Shown piece by piece: positions 42,994 to 53,021 of a DNA stretch of 64,000 nucleotides (the stretch's first letter is position 1; every line of letters begins with the position of its first letter). A model generated the notes under the pieces. It ran no database searches. It saw only the letters and a program-made list of their open reading frames with translations, and was not told the DNA's origin. The translations under genes and the position numbers were made by a program. This stretch comes from Gammaproteobacteria bacterium LSUCC0057 (lineage in GTDB: Bacteria > Pseudomonadota > Gammaproteobacteria > Pseudomonadales > Porticoccaceae): NCBI GenBank assembly GCA_004535795.1, contig SPIA01000004.1, positions 96,289 through 160,288 on the forward strand. Reading direction: 5' to 3'.

Positions 42994-45525
42994 GTGCTTG
43001 CCTCTAAGCTTCTGCTGCGATTTCCGCTCACCGCGCTGTTTTGTGTCGCCGCACTGCCCGCCGCTGTTGCCGCCACCACCGACAACCAGGAGTGGCGCTG
43101 TCTGGCCGCCGCCAATGGCTGGCAGTGCCAGACGCAGACGGTGGCGCGCACAGTCTATCCGCGACCGCCACAGCGCCTGCTCGAGGCGCAGCGTGCGGCC
43201 GCTAAAAACAGCGACGAAACACGCATCGCACCCAACAACAATCTCGACTGGGTCGCCATCGACCAGCTGCCCAGTGCCCGCCGTGCCGAGCTGCCGTCCC
43301 ACTGCTGTGGCGAGTATGTCGAGCCGCCGCGCGATTACGCCGACGCCGAGCGCGACCCCAGCTCGGCGCCGCTGCGGGTCAACGCCGACCAGACCCAAGC
43401 CAGTGCCGAGGGGCAGGTGACGCTCAGCGGCGATGTACAGATCTCTCAGGGCTACCGACAGGTGCGCAGCGACCGCGCGGAACTCAACCAGACCACCCGC
43501 AGCGTGACACTGGCCGGCAACGTGCAGTTGCGCGAACCGGGGCTGCTGCTGCTCGGCGAGCGCGCCGATCTCAATCTGGCCAGCCGCGAAGTCTCTATTG
43601 AACAGGCCACCTACGTTATTCACGATGCCGGCATCCGCGGCAGCGCTGCCGAGCTGACCCGCAGCGCCGCCGGCGAGTTGACCATTGAGCGCGCCAGCTA
43701 CACCAGCTGCCCACCGGAGAACAACGACTGGCAGTTGCGCACCGAGCAGATCAGCATCGATCAACAGGGGGATTTTGCCACTGTTCGCGACGCCACATTG
43801 ACCGTCAAAGAGCTGCCGATTTTCTATTTTCCGTGGCTGCGTTTTCCGATCAGCGACAACCGCTCCAGCGGTTTACTGTTCCCACAAATTAGCCGCAACA
43901 GCCGCAATGGCCTCGATATCGCCCAGCCGATCTATTGGAATGTCGCTGCCAATTACGACATGACCTTTACCCCGCGGCTGTTGACCGAGCGCGGCCTCAG
44001 CACCGCGGTAGAGGCGCGCCATCTCAACCGCTGGGCAGCGACCACGGTGACCGGCGCCTTTCTCGCCGATGATGCCGGCGGCGGCGATCAACCGACCAGC
44101 TACCGGCCCAGTTACGAGGGCGAAAACCGCTCGATGGTCGCCCTCGAGCACCACGGCGACTTGGGCAAGGTTTTCACCCGTATCAACTATAACGAGGTCA
44201 GCGACCGCGATTACCTGCGCGATTTTGGCAACCAATCGCTGCAAGTAGAGTCGCAGTCCTATCTCAACCGCAGTGCCAGTATTGGATACCGCGGCGACAT
44301 CTGGCAGCTGGCGCTGGCGGTCGAAGACTACCAATCGATCACCTATCAGCTCGATGAGCAGTACCACATCGTGCCGCAGCTCAGTGCCAACGGTCGCTAT
44401 CCGCTCGGCGGCCAGTGGCTGCTGAGCTTGGACAACCAGTTCAGCGAGTTCCGACACGATGATGGCGACCGCGTCAGCGGCAGCCGGCTGCGCAGCCACT
44501 ACCAGCTGCAGTGGGACCGACGCTGGGCGTGGGGCTATCTGCAGCCGAGCTGGGGAGTTCATCAGCTCAGCTATCGTCTCGACGCCGGCAGTGACACCCT
44601 GCCCAACGATAACCCCTCGATCACCGTGCCCAGCGCCTCGATCGACGCCGGCCTCTACTTTGATCGCAATACGACGACTGCCACCCAGACCCTCGAACCG
44701 CGGCTGTTTTACCTGCACAACAGCTTTCGCGAGCAGAGCGAGCTGCCCGACTTCGACAGCCTGCTGATGACACCCAGCTATCAGGCACTGTTCCGCGGTA
44801 ACCGTTTTCTCGGCGGCGACCGCATCGGCGACGAACAGCGTTTGACTGCAGCGTTGACCAGCCGACACCTAGAGCGCGCCACCGGCCGTCAGCTGTGGCA
44901 GCTGAGCGTCGCGCACAGCTGGTCGTTCCAGCAGCCGCAGGTGGCGCTGCTCGACCCGCTCGGCTATAGCCGCTACGCCGAGCAGTCGCTGGCTGCTGAG
45001 TTGAGCGGCGAGATCGACCAGCGCTGGCAGTATAGCGCCGATATCGCCTACGACCGCGACGATCACCGTGTGCAGCGCGGCAGTGTCGCGCTGCGCTATA
45101 AAGAGGCCAACGGCCGACTGGCCAATTTGGCCTACCGCTACAGTCAGCGCAGCGACGCCAGCGTCATGGTCGAGGGGCAACAGCTGGTCTACCCGCAGCG
45201 CATCGAACAGCTCGACTTATCACTGGTAGCGCCGCTGTTTGGCAACACCCGCTGGGTGGCGCGCTGGAATCGCGACCTGACCAACGGCCGCGATATCGAA
45301 GTATTTGCCGGACTCGAGTATGACAGCTGCTGCTGGCGTGCTAGTCTCGTCGCGCGCCGCCATCTCGAGCGCAACGACCTGCTAGTGCAGCCGCAGGATG
45401 GCCTTGAAGCCAGCAACGGCATTCTCTTTCAAATCCAATTCAAAGGTCTCGCGGGCAGCAGCAATCGGGTAGACTCCACACTCAGCAACGGTATTTACGG
45501 TTATGAAAAGCGCGAAGAATTTTAA
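42994..45525 (+). CDS. lptD: LPS-assembly protein LptD
   Basis: Outer-membrane beta barrel that inserts lipopolysaccharide together with LptE. A signal peptide (about 1-26), an OstA/LptA-like jellyroll N-domain (about 125-240: VTLSGDVQISQGYRQVRSDRAELN) and a barrel domain (about 280-840) are visible. The four cysteine areas that form its disulfides are present in altered form: Cys36/Cys45 and Cys104-Cys105 near the N-terminus, and the conserved pair Cys779-Cys780 near the C-terminus. The insertion region adds length: 843 versus 784 in E. coli. The start is GTG with AAGGA upstream. It overlaps surA by 23 bp. Confidence 0.94.
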   Translation: MLASKLLLRFPLTALFCVAALPAAVAATTDNQEWRCLAAANGWQCQTQTVARTVYPRPPQRLLEAQRAAAKNSDETRIAPNNNLDWVAIDQLPSARRAELPSHCCGEYVEPPRDYADAERDPSSAPLRVNADQTQASAEGQVTLSGDVQISQGYRQVRSDRAELNQTTRSVTLAGNVQLREPGLLLLGERADLNLASREVSIEQATYVIHDAGIRGSAAELTRSAAGELTIERASYTSCPPENNDWQLRTEQISIDQQGDFATVRDATLTVKELPIFYFPWLRFPISDNRSSGLLFPQISRNSRNGLDIAQPIYWNVAANYDMTFTPRLLTERGLSTAVEARHLNRWAATTVTGAFLADDAGGGDQPTSYRPSYEGENRSMVALEHHGDLGKVFTRINYNEVSDRDYLRDFGNQSLQVESQSYLNRSASIGYRGDIWQLALAVEDYQSITYQLDEQYHIVPQLSANGRYPLGGQWLLSLDNQFSEFRHDDGDRVSGSRLRSHYQLQWDRRWAWGYLQPSWGVHQLSYRLDAGSDTLPNDNPSITVPSASIDAGLYFDRNTTTATQTLEPRLFYLHNSFREQSELPDFDSLLMTPSYQALFRGNRFLGGDRIGDEQRLTAALTSRHLERATGRQLWQLSVAHSWSFQQPQVALLDPLGYSRYAEQSLAAELSGEIDQRWQYSADIAYDRDDHRVQRGSVALRYKEANGRLANLAYRYSQRSDASVMVEGQQLVYPQRIEQLDLSLVAPLFGNTRWVARWNRDLTNGRDIEVFAGLEYDSCCWRASLVARRHLERNDLLVQPQDGLEASNGILFQIQFKGLAGSSNRVDSTLSNGIYGYEKREEF

Positions 45526-46834
45526 TTTACTGGCCTGCGCCGCAGCTGCTCTGCTGCTCACTGCAGCCCCCGCCACTGCCCAACTGCAAGTGGTCGACCG
45601 AGTTGCCGCCATTGTCGACGAAGATGTGGTGATGCAGAGCGAGCTCGAGCAGCGCCTCAGTGATATCTACGCGCAGATCGAGAGCAGTGGCGGCAATCCG
45701 CCGCCCCTCAACCTGCTCGCCGAGCAGGTGCTCGAGCGACTGATTTCAGAGCGGCTGCAGCTCAACCTCGGCAATCGCGCCGGTGTGCGAATCAGCGAAG
45801 AAGAGATCAACCAAGCTATTGCCCGCTTAGCGGCCAGCAGTGGCGGTACCGTGGAAGCTTACATCGCTACGGTAGAACAGCAGAGCGGCGGCTACGCCGG
45901 CCTGCGCGAGCAGATCCGCACCGAGATGGTGCTGCGCCGCGTTCAGCAGGGCAATGTTATGCGCCGCATTCGTATCAGCGACCGCGAATTGGACAACTTC
46001 CTCAACTCGCAAGAGGGGCAGCTGCTCAGCGCCGCCGAAGTCCGGGTTGGCCATATCTTGCTGAGCCTCAACGCCCAGATGGACGCGGAGCAGCAACAAC
46101 AGCTGCGCGACCGCGCCACCGAGCTGGCCGCACAAGCGGCGCAGGGCAGCGATTTTGCTGCGCTGGCACTGAGCTACTCCAACGATAGCTCCGCCGCTCA
46201 AGGTGGCGATCTCGGCTGGCGCAATAGCGCCGAGCTGCCCGAGCTGTTCGCCGCCGCCCTGGCTGAGTTACAACCCGGCGAGGTGAGTGCGGTGCTACAA
46301 AGTGGTGCTGGCCTGCATATCCTCAAACTTTACGACCGTCGCGGTGGCGGCGAGCAGCTGGTCGAACAGCATTTTGCCCGGCATATTCTGCTCAGTCCCA
46401 ACCAGATCCGCGACACCGAGCAGACCGTGGCGGAGCTGGAAGGGTTGCGCCAGCGGCTCATCGATGGCGAAGACTTTGCCGCTTTGGCTCGCGAATACTC
46501 AGAAGATAAGGGGTCAGCACTGAGCGGCGGCGAGCTCGGTTGGTCGACGCCAGGCATGTTTGTCCCTGAATTTGAACAGACCATGAATAACATCGCTATC
46601 GGCGAGATTAGCGCACCGTTCAAATCGCAGTTCGGCTGGCATATCTTGCAAGTGACCGAGCGCCGCGACCAGGACTTTAGCACCGAGATTCTGCGCAACC
46701 GCGCCCGCAACCTGCTCAGCCAACGCAAATTCGATGCTGAGTTGCAGGTCTGGCTGCAAGAGATTCGCGACGAGGCCTTTGTGCAGATTAAGTCGATCCC
46801 CGGACTACTTGAGAGCGACACCAGCGCACCATGA
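45503..46834 (+). CDS. surA: Periplasmic chaperone and peptidyl-prolyl isomerase SurA
   Basis: Escorts outer-membrane proteins, including LptD, across the periplasm. A signal peptide ends near PATA-QL; the chaperone domain is split between the N-terminal (about 27-175) and C-terminal parts. Two parvulin domains follow in order: about 175-285 ([10 protein letters not shown]...[12 protein letters not shown]) and about 290-390 ([11 protein letters not shown]...[15 protein letters not shown]). The second carries the more complete active-site segments. Length 443 versus 428 in E. coli. It starts inside lptD and its own stop overlaps pdxA by 4 bp (ATGA), so the operon is tightly coupled. Confidence 0.96.
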   Translation: MKSAKNFNLLACAAAALLLTAAPATAQLQVVDRVAAIVDEDVVMQSELEQRLSDIYAQIESSGGNPPPLNLLAEQVLERLISERLQLNLGNRAGVRISEEEINQAIARLAASSGGTVEAYIATVEQQSGGYAGLREQIRTEMVLRRVQQGNVMRRIRISDRELDNFLNSQEGQLLSAAEVRVGHILLSLNAQMDAEQQQQLRDRATELAAQAAQGSDFAALALSYSNDSSAAQGGDLGWRNSAELPELFAAALAELQPGEVSAVLQSGAGLHILKLYDRRGGGEQLVEQHFARHILLSPNQIRDTEQTVAELEGLRQRLIDGEDFAALAREYSEDKGSALSGGELGWSTPGMFVPEFEQTMNNIAIGEISAPFKSQFGWHILQVTERRDQDFSTEILRNRARNLLSQRKFDAELQVWLQEIRDEAFVQIKSIPGLLESDTSAP

Positions 46835-47814
46835 CGCTGCGCTTGGCCGTCACCCCCGGCGAACCCGCCGGCATTGGTCCTGAACTGCTCATTCAGCACG
46901 TGCAGGCCGGTTGCGACCACGAGCTAGTCGCCGTCGCCAGCAGTGAGCTGCTGCGCCAGCGCGCCGCGCAGCTCGGCCTGCCGCTGCAGCTGCGCGCGCT
47001 CACCGGCTCACCACAACCGCTGGCGCCGGGAGAGCTGACAGTGGTCGATGTCGACTGCCCGCAGACGGTCACCCCCGGCCACTTGAATAAAGCTAATGGC
47101 GGCTACGTGGTGGCCTGCCTCGACAGCGCACTGCGGCTGATCGAGCAAGGGCAGTGTGTAGCCCTGGTCACCGGGCCTGTACAAAAGTCGGTGATCAACC
47201 AGGCCGGCATTGCCTTTAGTGGGCACACAGAGTACCTCGCGGCAAAGACCGGGACCGAGCAGGTGGTGATGATGTTGGCCAGCGACTCGCTGCGGGTGGC
47301 ACTGGCCACCACCCACTTGCCTCTGCGACAGGTAGCCGATGCCATCACTGCGCAGCGCTTAGAGCGCATCATCACTATCTTGGTCGCCGAGTTACAGACT
47401 AAGTTTGCTATCCGCCAGCCAACTATTTTAGTCGCCGGCCTCAACCCCCACGCCGGCGAGTCAGGCCATCTGGGCAGCGAAGAGATTGAGATTATCGAGC
47501 CCCTGTTGACACGGCTGCGCGCCACCGGCCTGAAGCTGCTGGGGCCGCTGCCAGCCGATACGCTGTTTACCCCTAAATGGCTCGAACAGGCAGATGCGGT
47601 GCTGGCCATGTATCACGACCAAGGGCTGCCAGTGCTCAAATATCAAGGCTTTGGCCGCGCCGCCAATATTACCTTGGGTCTGCCGATTATTCGCACATCG
47701 GTCGATCACGGCACCGCGCTAGATCTGGCCGGCAGCGGCCGCGGCGATGACGGCAGTCTCACCACCGCCATCGCCGTCGCTGTGCAGATGGCACAGAGCA
47801 AGGTGTCGCCGTGA
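46831..47814 (+). CDS. pdxA: 4-hydroxythreonine-4-phosphate dehydrogenase PdxA
   Basis: NAD-dependent enzyme of pyridoxal phosphate synthesis. The N-terminus [14 protein letters not shown] is the family signature. The substrate and metal residues are seen in [33 protein letters not shown] and [12 protein letters not shown], which hold the zinc-binding histidines and an aspartate. [17 protein letters not shown] closes the active site. Length 327 versus 329 in E. coli. It overlaps surA and rsmA by 4 bp each. Confidence 0.96.
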   Translation: MTLRLAVTPGEPAGIGPELLIQHVQAGCDHELVAVASSELLRQRAAQLGLPLQLRALTGSPQPLAPGELTVVDVDCPQTVTPGHLNKANGGYVVACLDSALRLIEQGQCVALVTGPVQKSVINQAGIAFSGHTEYLAAKTGTEQVVMMLASDSLRVALATTHLPLRQVADAITAQRLERIITILVAELQTKFAIRQPTILVAGLNPHAGESGHLGSEEIEIIEPLLTRLRATGLKLLGPLPADTLFTPKWLEQADAVLAMYHDQGLPVLKYQGFGRAANITLGLPIIRTSVDHGTALDLAGSGRGDDGSLTTAIAVAVQMAQSKVSP

Positions 47815-48593
47815 ACGACCATCAGCCACGCAAACGCTTTGGGCAAAATTTTCTGGTCGACCGCGCCATCATTGAGCGCATCGTTAAGACCGTTAATCCG
47901 CAAGCGAGCGACAATCTCATCGAAATCGGGCCCGGCCTCGCTGCCATCACCGAGTACTTGTTGCCACTCTGCCCAACCATGCAGGTGATTGAGCTCGATC
48001 GCGATCTGGTTGACCATCTTCGCGGGCGCTTTGGCGAGCTCAACATCACCGCCGCCGATGCGCTAAAGGTCGACTATGCAGCGTTTTACCGACCGGGCAA
48101 ACCGCTGCGACTGGTCGGCAACCTACCCTATAACATCTCGACGCCGTTGCTGTTTCACCTGTTGAGCTTTCGCGAGTTGATCGCCGACATGCACTTTATG
48201 CTGCAAAAAGAGGTTGTCGACCGCATCGGCGCACAGCCGGGCAGCAAAGCTTACGGTAGACTCTCGGTAATGATTCAGTACCACTGCCAAGTGATGCCGG
48301 TCATTGCAGTACCGCCTGGGTCGTTTCGACCACCACCCAAGGTACAGTCAGCAGTAGTGAGACTCACCCCCCACCGACAACTGCCTGTTGTCGCAGAAGA
48401 TGTCGGCGTTCTCAGCCAGGTGGTCGCGCACTGCTTTGGCCAGCGCCGCAAGACGCTGCGCAACGGCCTTAAATCATACCTCAGCGATGTCTCTACACTG
48501 GAGACCGTAATCGATATGGATCGTCGCGCCGAGCAGCTTAGCGTTGACGAGTTCGTCGCCATCGCCAACCACATTGCCCAGTGCAACCGTTAA
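47811..48593 (+). CDS. rsmA: 16S rRNA (adenine1518/1519-N6) dimethyltransferase RsmA (KsgA)
   Basis: Dimethylates two adjacent adenosines in helix 45 of 16S rRNA. The SAM-binding motif I is [16 protein letters not shown], and the catalytic motif IV is NLPYNIST. The N-terminus [10 protein letters not shown] is diagnostic. A C-terminal helical domain follows (about 185-260). Length 260 versus 273 in E. coli. The start is GTG, overlapping pdxA (GTGA), as part of the lptD operon. Confidence 0.96.
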   Translation: MNDHQPRKRFGQNFLVDRAIIERIVKTVNPQASDNLIEIGPGLAAITEYLLPLCPTMQVIELDRDLVDHLRGRFGELNITAADALKVDYAAFYRPGKPLRLVGNLPYNISTPLLFHLLSFRELIADMHFMLQKEVVDRIGAQPGSKAYGRLSVMIQYHCQVMPVIAVPPGSFRPPPKVQSAVVRLTPHRQLPVVAEDVGVLSQVVAHCFGQRRKTLRNGLKSYLSDVSTLETVIDMDRRAEQLSVDEFVAIANHIAQCNR

Positions 48594-48614
48594 CTGACGC
48601 CGCGAGCCTTGCCT

Positions 48615-49010
48615 ATGCCATCGAATCCATCCAGCGCCACGCCTTCACCGATTAGTGTCACCGTCGAGGTAGAATATCTCACCGCACAGTCCGACCCGAG
48701 CAGCAACAACTACGCCTTCGCCTACCGTATTACTGTCACCAACCACGGTAGCGAAACACTACAGCTGTTGAGCCGTCACTGGCTGATTACCGACGGCGAC
48801 CAACGCCAGCGGGAAGTCACCGGTCTCGGAGTGGTCGGCGAGCAGCCCTACATCGGCCCCGGGCAGAGCTATCAGTACACCAGTGGTGTGGTGCTGGATA
48901 CTGCAATTGGCACCATGCAGGGCAGTTATCAGCTGGTCAGTAGCGACAACCGCTCCATAGAGGCACCGATCGCTCCGTTCTTACTGGCAGCCCCCAACCA
49001 GGTTAACTGA
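48615..49010 (+). CDS. apaG: ApaG domain protein
   Basis: A small beta-sandwich protein associated with ApaH; its exact role is unsettled. The conserved features are YRITVTNHGSETLQLLSRHWLITD and VVGEQPYIGPGQSYQYTSG, which form the immunoglobulin-like fold of the family. Length 131 versus 125 in E. coli. The ATG at 48615 was chosen; a TTG two codons earlier is possible. No strong ribosome site is seen; 21 bp separate it from rsmA. Confidence 0.94.
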   Translation: MPSNPSSATPSPISVTVEVEYLTAQSDPSSNNYAFAYRITVTNHGSETLQLLSRHWLITDGDQRQREVTGLGVVGEQPYIGPGQSYQYTSGVVLDTAIGTMQGSYQLVSSDNRSIEAPIAPFLLAAPNQVN

Positions 49011-49013
49011 GTT

Positions 49014-49817
49014 GTGGTTGATTATGTCGTCGGCGACTTGCAAGGCTGTTACGATCAGCTGCAACAGCTACTCGCCAAAGTAGATTTTAACCCTGACCAG
49101 GATAGGTTGTTGGCAGTCGGCGATCTGGTCAACCGCGGTCCGCAGTCGCTGCAGACACTGCGTTTTTGCCGCGAGCTCGGAGAGAGCTTTGCCACCGTGC
49201 TCGGCAACCACGACCTCCACCTAATCGCCATTGCGCGGGGCCACCGCCGCCCCTCACAGAAGGATAGCCTCGCCGAGCTATTGGCCGCACCGGACTGTCA
49301 GCAGCTAGTTGACTGGCTGCGCCAGCAGCCGCTGGCAAGGCGGGAGGGCGACTATCTGTTGGTTCATGCCGGTGTCCCGCCTTTTTGGGGGCGCAAAAAA
49401 ACCTTGCGACTCGCCGCCGAGGTCTCGCAAGTACTCGCCGGGGATGGCTGCGATGAATTTTTGGCCGCCATGTACGGTAATCGGCCAGCACTGTGGAGCG
49501 ACAAATTGCGTGGACCAGTGCGTTGGCGAGTGATCACCAACTACCTGACACGGATGCGTTTTATCGGCAAAGATGGCCGCCTCGATCTAACAGCTAAAGG
49601 GACGCCGGACAAGCCGCCGCGCGGCACTCTGCCGTGGTACCTGGCACCGCGCCGCAAGATGGCTAACAAAGCGATAGTGTTCGGCCACTGGGCGGCGCTC
49701 GAAGGCCGCGACTGCGGTGACCATTTATTTGCACTGGATACCGGCTGCGCATGGGGGCAGTCGCTAACACTGTTAAATCTTGAGACACTTGAACGCATCA
49801 GTGTCCCCGCGCGATAG
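49014..49817 (+). CDS. apaH: Bis(5'-nucleosyl)-tetraphosphatase, symmetrical (ApaH)
   Basis: Hydrolyses Ap4A to two ADP and also removes Np4 RNA caps in E. coli. Calcineurin-like metallophosphatase motifs are present in order: VVGDLQGCYDQL, GDLVNRGP, LGNHDLH, a late VHAG and FGHWAALEG. Length 267 versus 280. The start is GTG, 3 bp after the apaG stop, so translation is likely coupled. It is the last gene of the lptD operon, with a terminator 45 bp beyond it. Confidence 0.95.
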   Translation: MVDYVVGDLQGCYDQLQQLLAKVDFNPDQDRLLAVGDLVNRGPQSLQTLRFCRELGESFATVLGNHDLHLIAIARGHRRPSQKDSLAELLAAPDCQQLVDWLRQQPLARREGDYLLVHAGVPPFWGRKKTLRLAAEVSQVLAGDGCDEFLAAMYGNRPALWSDKLRGPVRWRVITNYLTRMRFIGKDGRLDLTAKGTPDKPPRGTLPWYLAPRRKMANKAIVFGHWAALEGRDCGDHLFALDTGCAWGQSLTLLNLETLERISVPAR

Positions 49818-49861
49818 TCGCCAACCCTCTTTGCAGGCGCTGGCGCAATAAATAGCAGACG

Positions 49862-49891
49862 AAAAAAAACCGGGCAGTGCCCGGTTTTTTT
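49862..49891. terminator. Bidirectional terminator between apaH and rplQ
   Basis: Arms CCGGGC (49870-49875) and GCCCGG (49879-49884) with loop AGT, flanked by eight A and seven T. It closes the lptD operon on one side and the S10-spc-alpha cluster on the other. Its GGGCAGTGCCC core resembles the terminator at 23313-23343. Confidence 0.92.
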
Positions 49892-49902
49892 AACGCTCGC
49901 TA

Positions 49903-50283
49903 TTACTCGGCAGCGGCGTCGAGCTGGGGACGATCGACCAACTCTACATAAGCCATCGGCGCATTATCACCCGCGCGGTTGCCGCACTTCAAGATTCGCA
50001 GGTAACCGCCGGGACGGTCTTGGTAACGCGGTCCAAGCTCGTTGAACAATTTACCAACCACCGACTTGCTGCGCAGTCGGCTAAAAGCCAGACGACGGTT
50101 GGCGACTGAATCTTCTTTACCGAGTGTGATGATCGGCTCGGCATAACCGCGCAACTCTTTTGCTTTGGGCAGAGTGGTTTTGACCAGCTCGTGCTCTAAC
50201 AGCGAATTGGTCATGTTGCGGAACATGGCGCGACGGTGCGAGCCAGTGCGGTTGAGTTTGCGGCCACTGTAGCGATGACGCAT
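49903..50283 (-). CDS. rplQ: 50S ribosomal protein L17
   Basis: Large-subunit protein near the exit-tunnel rim. [24 protein letters not shown] is the family N-terminus. At 126 residues it matches E. coli L17 (127). It is the last gene of the alpha operon, 50 bp after rpoA, with the terminator 11 bp beyond its stop. Confidence 0.97.
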   Translation of the reverse strand: MRHRYSGRKLNRTGSHRRAMFRNMTNSLLEHELVKTTLPKAKELRGYAEPIITLGKEDSVANRRLAFSRLRSKSVVGKLFNELGPRYQDRPGGYLRILKCGNRAGDNAPMAYVELVDRPQLDAAAE

Positions 50284-50333
50284 GATTATCTTCCTTCGTT
50301 CGTTGCTTTCTCAGCAAGGATTAATAGAGTGGC

Positions 50334-51326
50334 TTACGCCAGCTCGCGTTCGGTTTTCAGGCTAGCCGGCGGCCAGTTCTCTAGGCGCATGCCCAGTGAC
50401 AGTCCGCGCGAAGCCAGCACATCTTTGATCTCGGTGAGTGATTTCTTACCCAGGTTGGGAGTCTTCAACAACTCCACCTCGGTGCGCTGGATCAGATCAC
50501 CAATGTAGTAGATGCTCTCGGCCTTCAGACAGTTGGCCGAACGCACGGTGAGCTCAAGATCATCAACTGGGCGCAACAGAATCGGGTCAATCTGCTCCTC
50601 TTTCGCTTCGGGTTCGGCAGCTGACTCACCCTGCAGGTTGACGAAGGCCGCCAACTGCTGCTGGAGAATGGTCGCCGAACGACGAATCGCCTCTTCGGGG
50701 TCGATAGTGCCGTTGGTCTCAATTTCTAGTACCAACTTATCAAGATCGGTGCGGTTTTCAACACGGGCGCTCTCAACACTGTAAGCGACACGGTAGACCG
50801 GGCTAAAAGTGGCGTCGAGCTGCAGGCGGCCAATCGCACGGGTCTCCTCGTCGCTGATGCGGGCATCAGCCGGCTGATAGCCGCGGCCCGACTCAACACG
50901 CAAACGAACATTGAACTCGGTTTTACCGGAGATCGTGGCGATAACATGGTCGGGGTTGACCACCTCGACGTGGTTGTCGACCTGAATATCTGCGGCGGTT
51001 ACTGTGCAAGGCCCTTTGACATTGATCGACAGCGTCGTGTCGTCACTGCCTTCCATAATCATAGCGACGCCTTTGAGGTTGAGCAGAATGCCCATGACAT
51101 CCTCTTGCACACCCTCAATGCTGCTGTATTCATGCTCTACACCATCGATCTCGACTTCAGTGATGGCAGCACCTGCCATTGATGAGAGCAAGATGCGACG
51201 CAGTGCGTTGCCGAGCGTGTGGCCGAATCCGCGCTCGAACGGCTCAAGGATAACCTTGGCATGGTTACCGTCGTAGCTGACTACGTCGATATTTTTCGGC
51301 GTTAACAATTCGTGTACAGAATTCAT
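50334..51326 (-). CDS. rpoA: RNA polymerase alpha subunit
   Basis: Dimerises to start RNA polymerase assembly and contacts UP elements and activators. The N-terminal domain (about 1-230) includes [25 protein letters not shown], and the C-terminal domain (about 250-325) includes [19 protein letters not shown] and [21 protein letters not shown], the DNA- and activator-binding face. Length 330 versus 329 in E. coli. It lies between rpsD and rplQ, the usual alpha-operon place. Confidence 0.98.
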   Translation of the reverse strand: MNSVHELLTPKNIDVVSYDGNHAKVILEPFERGFGHTLGNALRRILLSSMAGAAITEVEIDGVEHEYSSIEGVQEDVMGILLNLKGVAMIMEGSDDTTLSINVKGPCTVTAADIQVDNHVEVVNPDHVIATISGKTEFNVRLRVESGRGYQPADARISDEETRAIGRLQLDATFSPVYRVAYSVESARVENRTDLDKLVLEIETNGTIDPEEAIRRSATILQQQLAAFVNLQGESAAEPEAKEEQIDPILLRPVDDLELTVRSANCLKAESIYYIGDLIQRTEVELLKTPNLGKKSLTEIKDVLASRGLSLGMRLENWPPASLKTERELA

Positions 51327-51355
51327 AGTATTTCCCTGTAGAGCCGTGACAGCAA

Positions 51356-51976
51356 TTACTTAGAGTAGAGCTCGATGATCAGGTTTTCGTTGATCTCGGC
51401 AGGCAGATCTGAGCGATCTGGGAAGCGCACAAAGGTGCCTTCCATCTTATTGTTGTCAACACTGACCCACTCCGACTCACCGCGCTGAGCGGCTAACTGC
51501 AGGGCTGTGGCCACGCGCAGTTGCTTTTTCGAGCGCTCGCGTACGGAGACAACATCGCCTTCTGCAACTCGGTAAGAGGGGATATTCACTTTCTGGCCAT
51601 TAACCAAGATAGCGTTGTGAGCAACCAGCTGACGGCACTCGGCGCGCGTCGAACCAAAACCCATGCGGTAGACAACGTTATCGAGGCGGCGCTCCAGGAG
51701 GATCAACAAGTTTTCACCAGTGTTGCCTTTGATGCGCGCAGCTTCTTTGTAGTAGTTGCTGAACTGTTTTTCCAGCACACCGTAGATACGGCGAACTTTT
51801 TGTTTTTCACGCAGCTGCACACCGTAGTCGGAGAGGCGACCGCGACGTTGACCGTGCTGGCCAGGCGCGCTCTCGGCGCGACATTTGCTCTCCAGTGGGC
51901 GTACGCCACTTTTCAAGAACAGGTCGGTGCCTTCACGACGTGACAGTTTACAAGTGGGTCCAAGATATCTAGCCAT
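51356..51976 (-). CDS. rpsD: 30S ribosomal protein S4
   Basis: Primary 16S rRNA binder that nucleates small-subunit assembly and represses the alpha operon in E. coli. It begins [23 protein letters not shown] and has an S4 RNA-binding domain (about 95-160, [12 protein letters not shown]...[17 protein letters not shown]). Length 206, equal to E. coli. No zinc-binding cysteine cluster is present at the N-terminus, so it is the non-zinc form. Confidence 0.98.
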   Translation of the reverse strand: MARYLGPTCKLSRREGTDLFLKSGVRPLESKCRAESAPGQHGQRRGRLSDYGVQLREKQKVRRIYGVLEKQFSNYYKEAARIKGNTGENLLILLERRLDNVVYRMGFGSTRAECRQLVAHNAILVNGQKVNIPSYRVAEGDVVSVRERSKKQLRVATALQLAAQRGESEWVSVDNNKMEGTFVRFPDRSDLPAEINENLIIELYSK

Positions 51977-52000
51977 GCTTTAACTCTCTTGTTGCGACGC

Positions 52001-52393
52001 TTAGACGCGACGTTTTTTCGGCGGACGACAGCCGTTGTGCGGAATCGGCGTCACATCGGTGATGTTGGTAATCTTGTAGCCGGCGTTGTTCAGCGCGCGA
52101 ACGGCTGACTCGCGGCCAGGTCCCGGGCCCTTAACCTGCACGTCGAGGTTCTTCAGACCGTACTCTTTGGCGGCCTCACCAGCGCGCTCAGCAGCGACCT
52201 GAGCCGCAAAAGGGGTACTTTTGCGCGAACCACGGAAGCCTGAACCACCGGCAGTTGCCCACGACAAGGCATTGCCTTGGCGATCAGTGATCGTGACGAT
52301 GGTGTTGTTAAACGAGGCGTAGATATGCGCTACACCGTCAATAACACTTTTTTTGACCTTTTTACGGGTGGTTTTGCTCGTTGCTTTAGCCAT
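52001..52393 (-). CDS. rpsK: 30S ribosomal protein S11
   Basis: Platform protein of the 30S subunit that helps to hold the mRNA exit site. [21 protein letters not shown] and the C-terminal [18 protein letters not shown] are diagnostic. Length 130 versus 129 in E. coli. It is placed between rpsM and rpsD in the alpha operon. Confidence 0.98.
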   Translation of the reverse strand: MAKATSKTTRKKVKKSVIDGVAHIYASFNNTIVTITDRQGNALSWATAGGSGFRGSRKSTPFAAQVAAERAGEAAKEYGLKNLDVQVKGPGPGRESAVRALNNAGYKITNITDVTPIPHNGCRPPKKRRV

Positions 52394-52410
52394 TGCAAAC
52401 CGTTCCTAAA

Positions 52411-52767
52411 TTACTTTTTAATGGGACGACGCGGCCCTTTACGGGTGCGAGCGTTAGTCTTGGTGCGCTGACCGCGCAGCGGCAAGTTGCGGCGGTGACG
52501 GATGCCGCGGAAACAACCGAGGTCCATCAAACGCTTGATGCTCATGCTCACTTCACGGCGCAAATCACCCTCTACTGACAGCTTGCCGACCGCGTTGCGG
52601 ACGTTGTCTAGCTCAGCTTCAGTGAGGTCTGAAATCTTCGTTGTCTCTGCGATGCCTAACTCAGCACACAGTTTTTTGGCAGTCGGTCGACCGATACCGA
52701 ACACGTAAGTCAACGAGATGACGGCGTGCTTGTTATCGGGAATATTGACACCGGCAATTCGGGCCAT
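52411..52767 (-). CDS. rpsM: 30S ribosomal protein S13
   Basis: Head protein of the 30S subunit that contacts tRNA and 50S. It starts [21 protein letters not shown] and has the [13 protein letters not shown] motif [25 protein letters not shown]. Length 118, as in E. coli. It is the first gene of the alpha operon; a sigma70-type promoter lies about 75 bp upstream, after rpmJ. Confidence 0.98.
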   Translation of the reverse strand: MARIAGVNIPDNKHAVISLTYVFGIGRPTAKKLCAELGIAETTKISDLTEAELDNVRNAVGKLSVEGDLRREVSMSIKRLMDLGCFRGIRHRRNLPLRGQRTKTNARTRKGPRRPIKK

Positions 52768-52840
52768 TTGCGTTACTCCACTCTCTTACTTAAATTACCC
52801 AGCTCTAAAACGCCAGCCGCTCACTGCAAAAAGGCGCGCT

Positions 52841-52869
52841 AGAATACTGGCAGATGGTCAAAAAATCAA
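52841..52869 (-). promoter_or_regulatory. Internal promoter for the alpha operon (rpsM-rplQ)
   Basis: On the minus strand, TTGATT (52869-52864) and TATTCT (52846-52841) are spaced by exactly 17 bp, beginning 6 bp past the rpmJ stop. A leader of roughly 65 nt would precede rpsM. In E. coli this leader binds S4; a pseudoknot was not resolved here. Confidence 0.65.
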
Positions 52870-52874
52870 CCAGA

Positions 52875-52991
52875 TTATCCTTGGCGCTGCTTGTGGCGAG
52901 GTTCGACACTACAGATCACTCGAACCGAACCGTTGCGGCGGATAACCTTACAGTTCCGACACATCTTCTTGACGGATGCACGTACTTTCAT
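52875..52991 (-). CDS. rpmJ: 50S ribosomal protein L36
   Basis: Tiny 38-residue protein near the 50S surface, easily missed by length-limited gene callers. It begins [19 protein letters not shown] and has Cys11, Cys14, Cys27 and His33, the zinc-ribbon ligands of the C+ form of L36. TAA ends it at 52875. It lies 30 bp after secY, the usual end of the spc operon. Confidence 0.95.
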   Translation of the reverse strand: MKVRASVKKMCRNCKVIRRNGSVRVICSVEPRHKQRQG

Positions 52992-53021
52992 CGCAAACCT
53001 CTCTTTAAACGGGCAAACTAA

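Noticed and set aside
43873..44868. A 331-codon minus-strand open frame opposite lptD
   Set aside because: A mirror of the LptD coding frame, with no start signals or recognisable motif.
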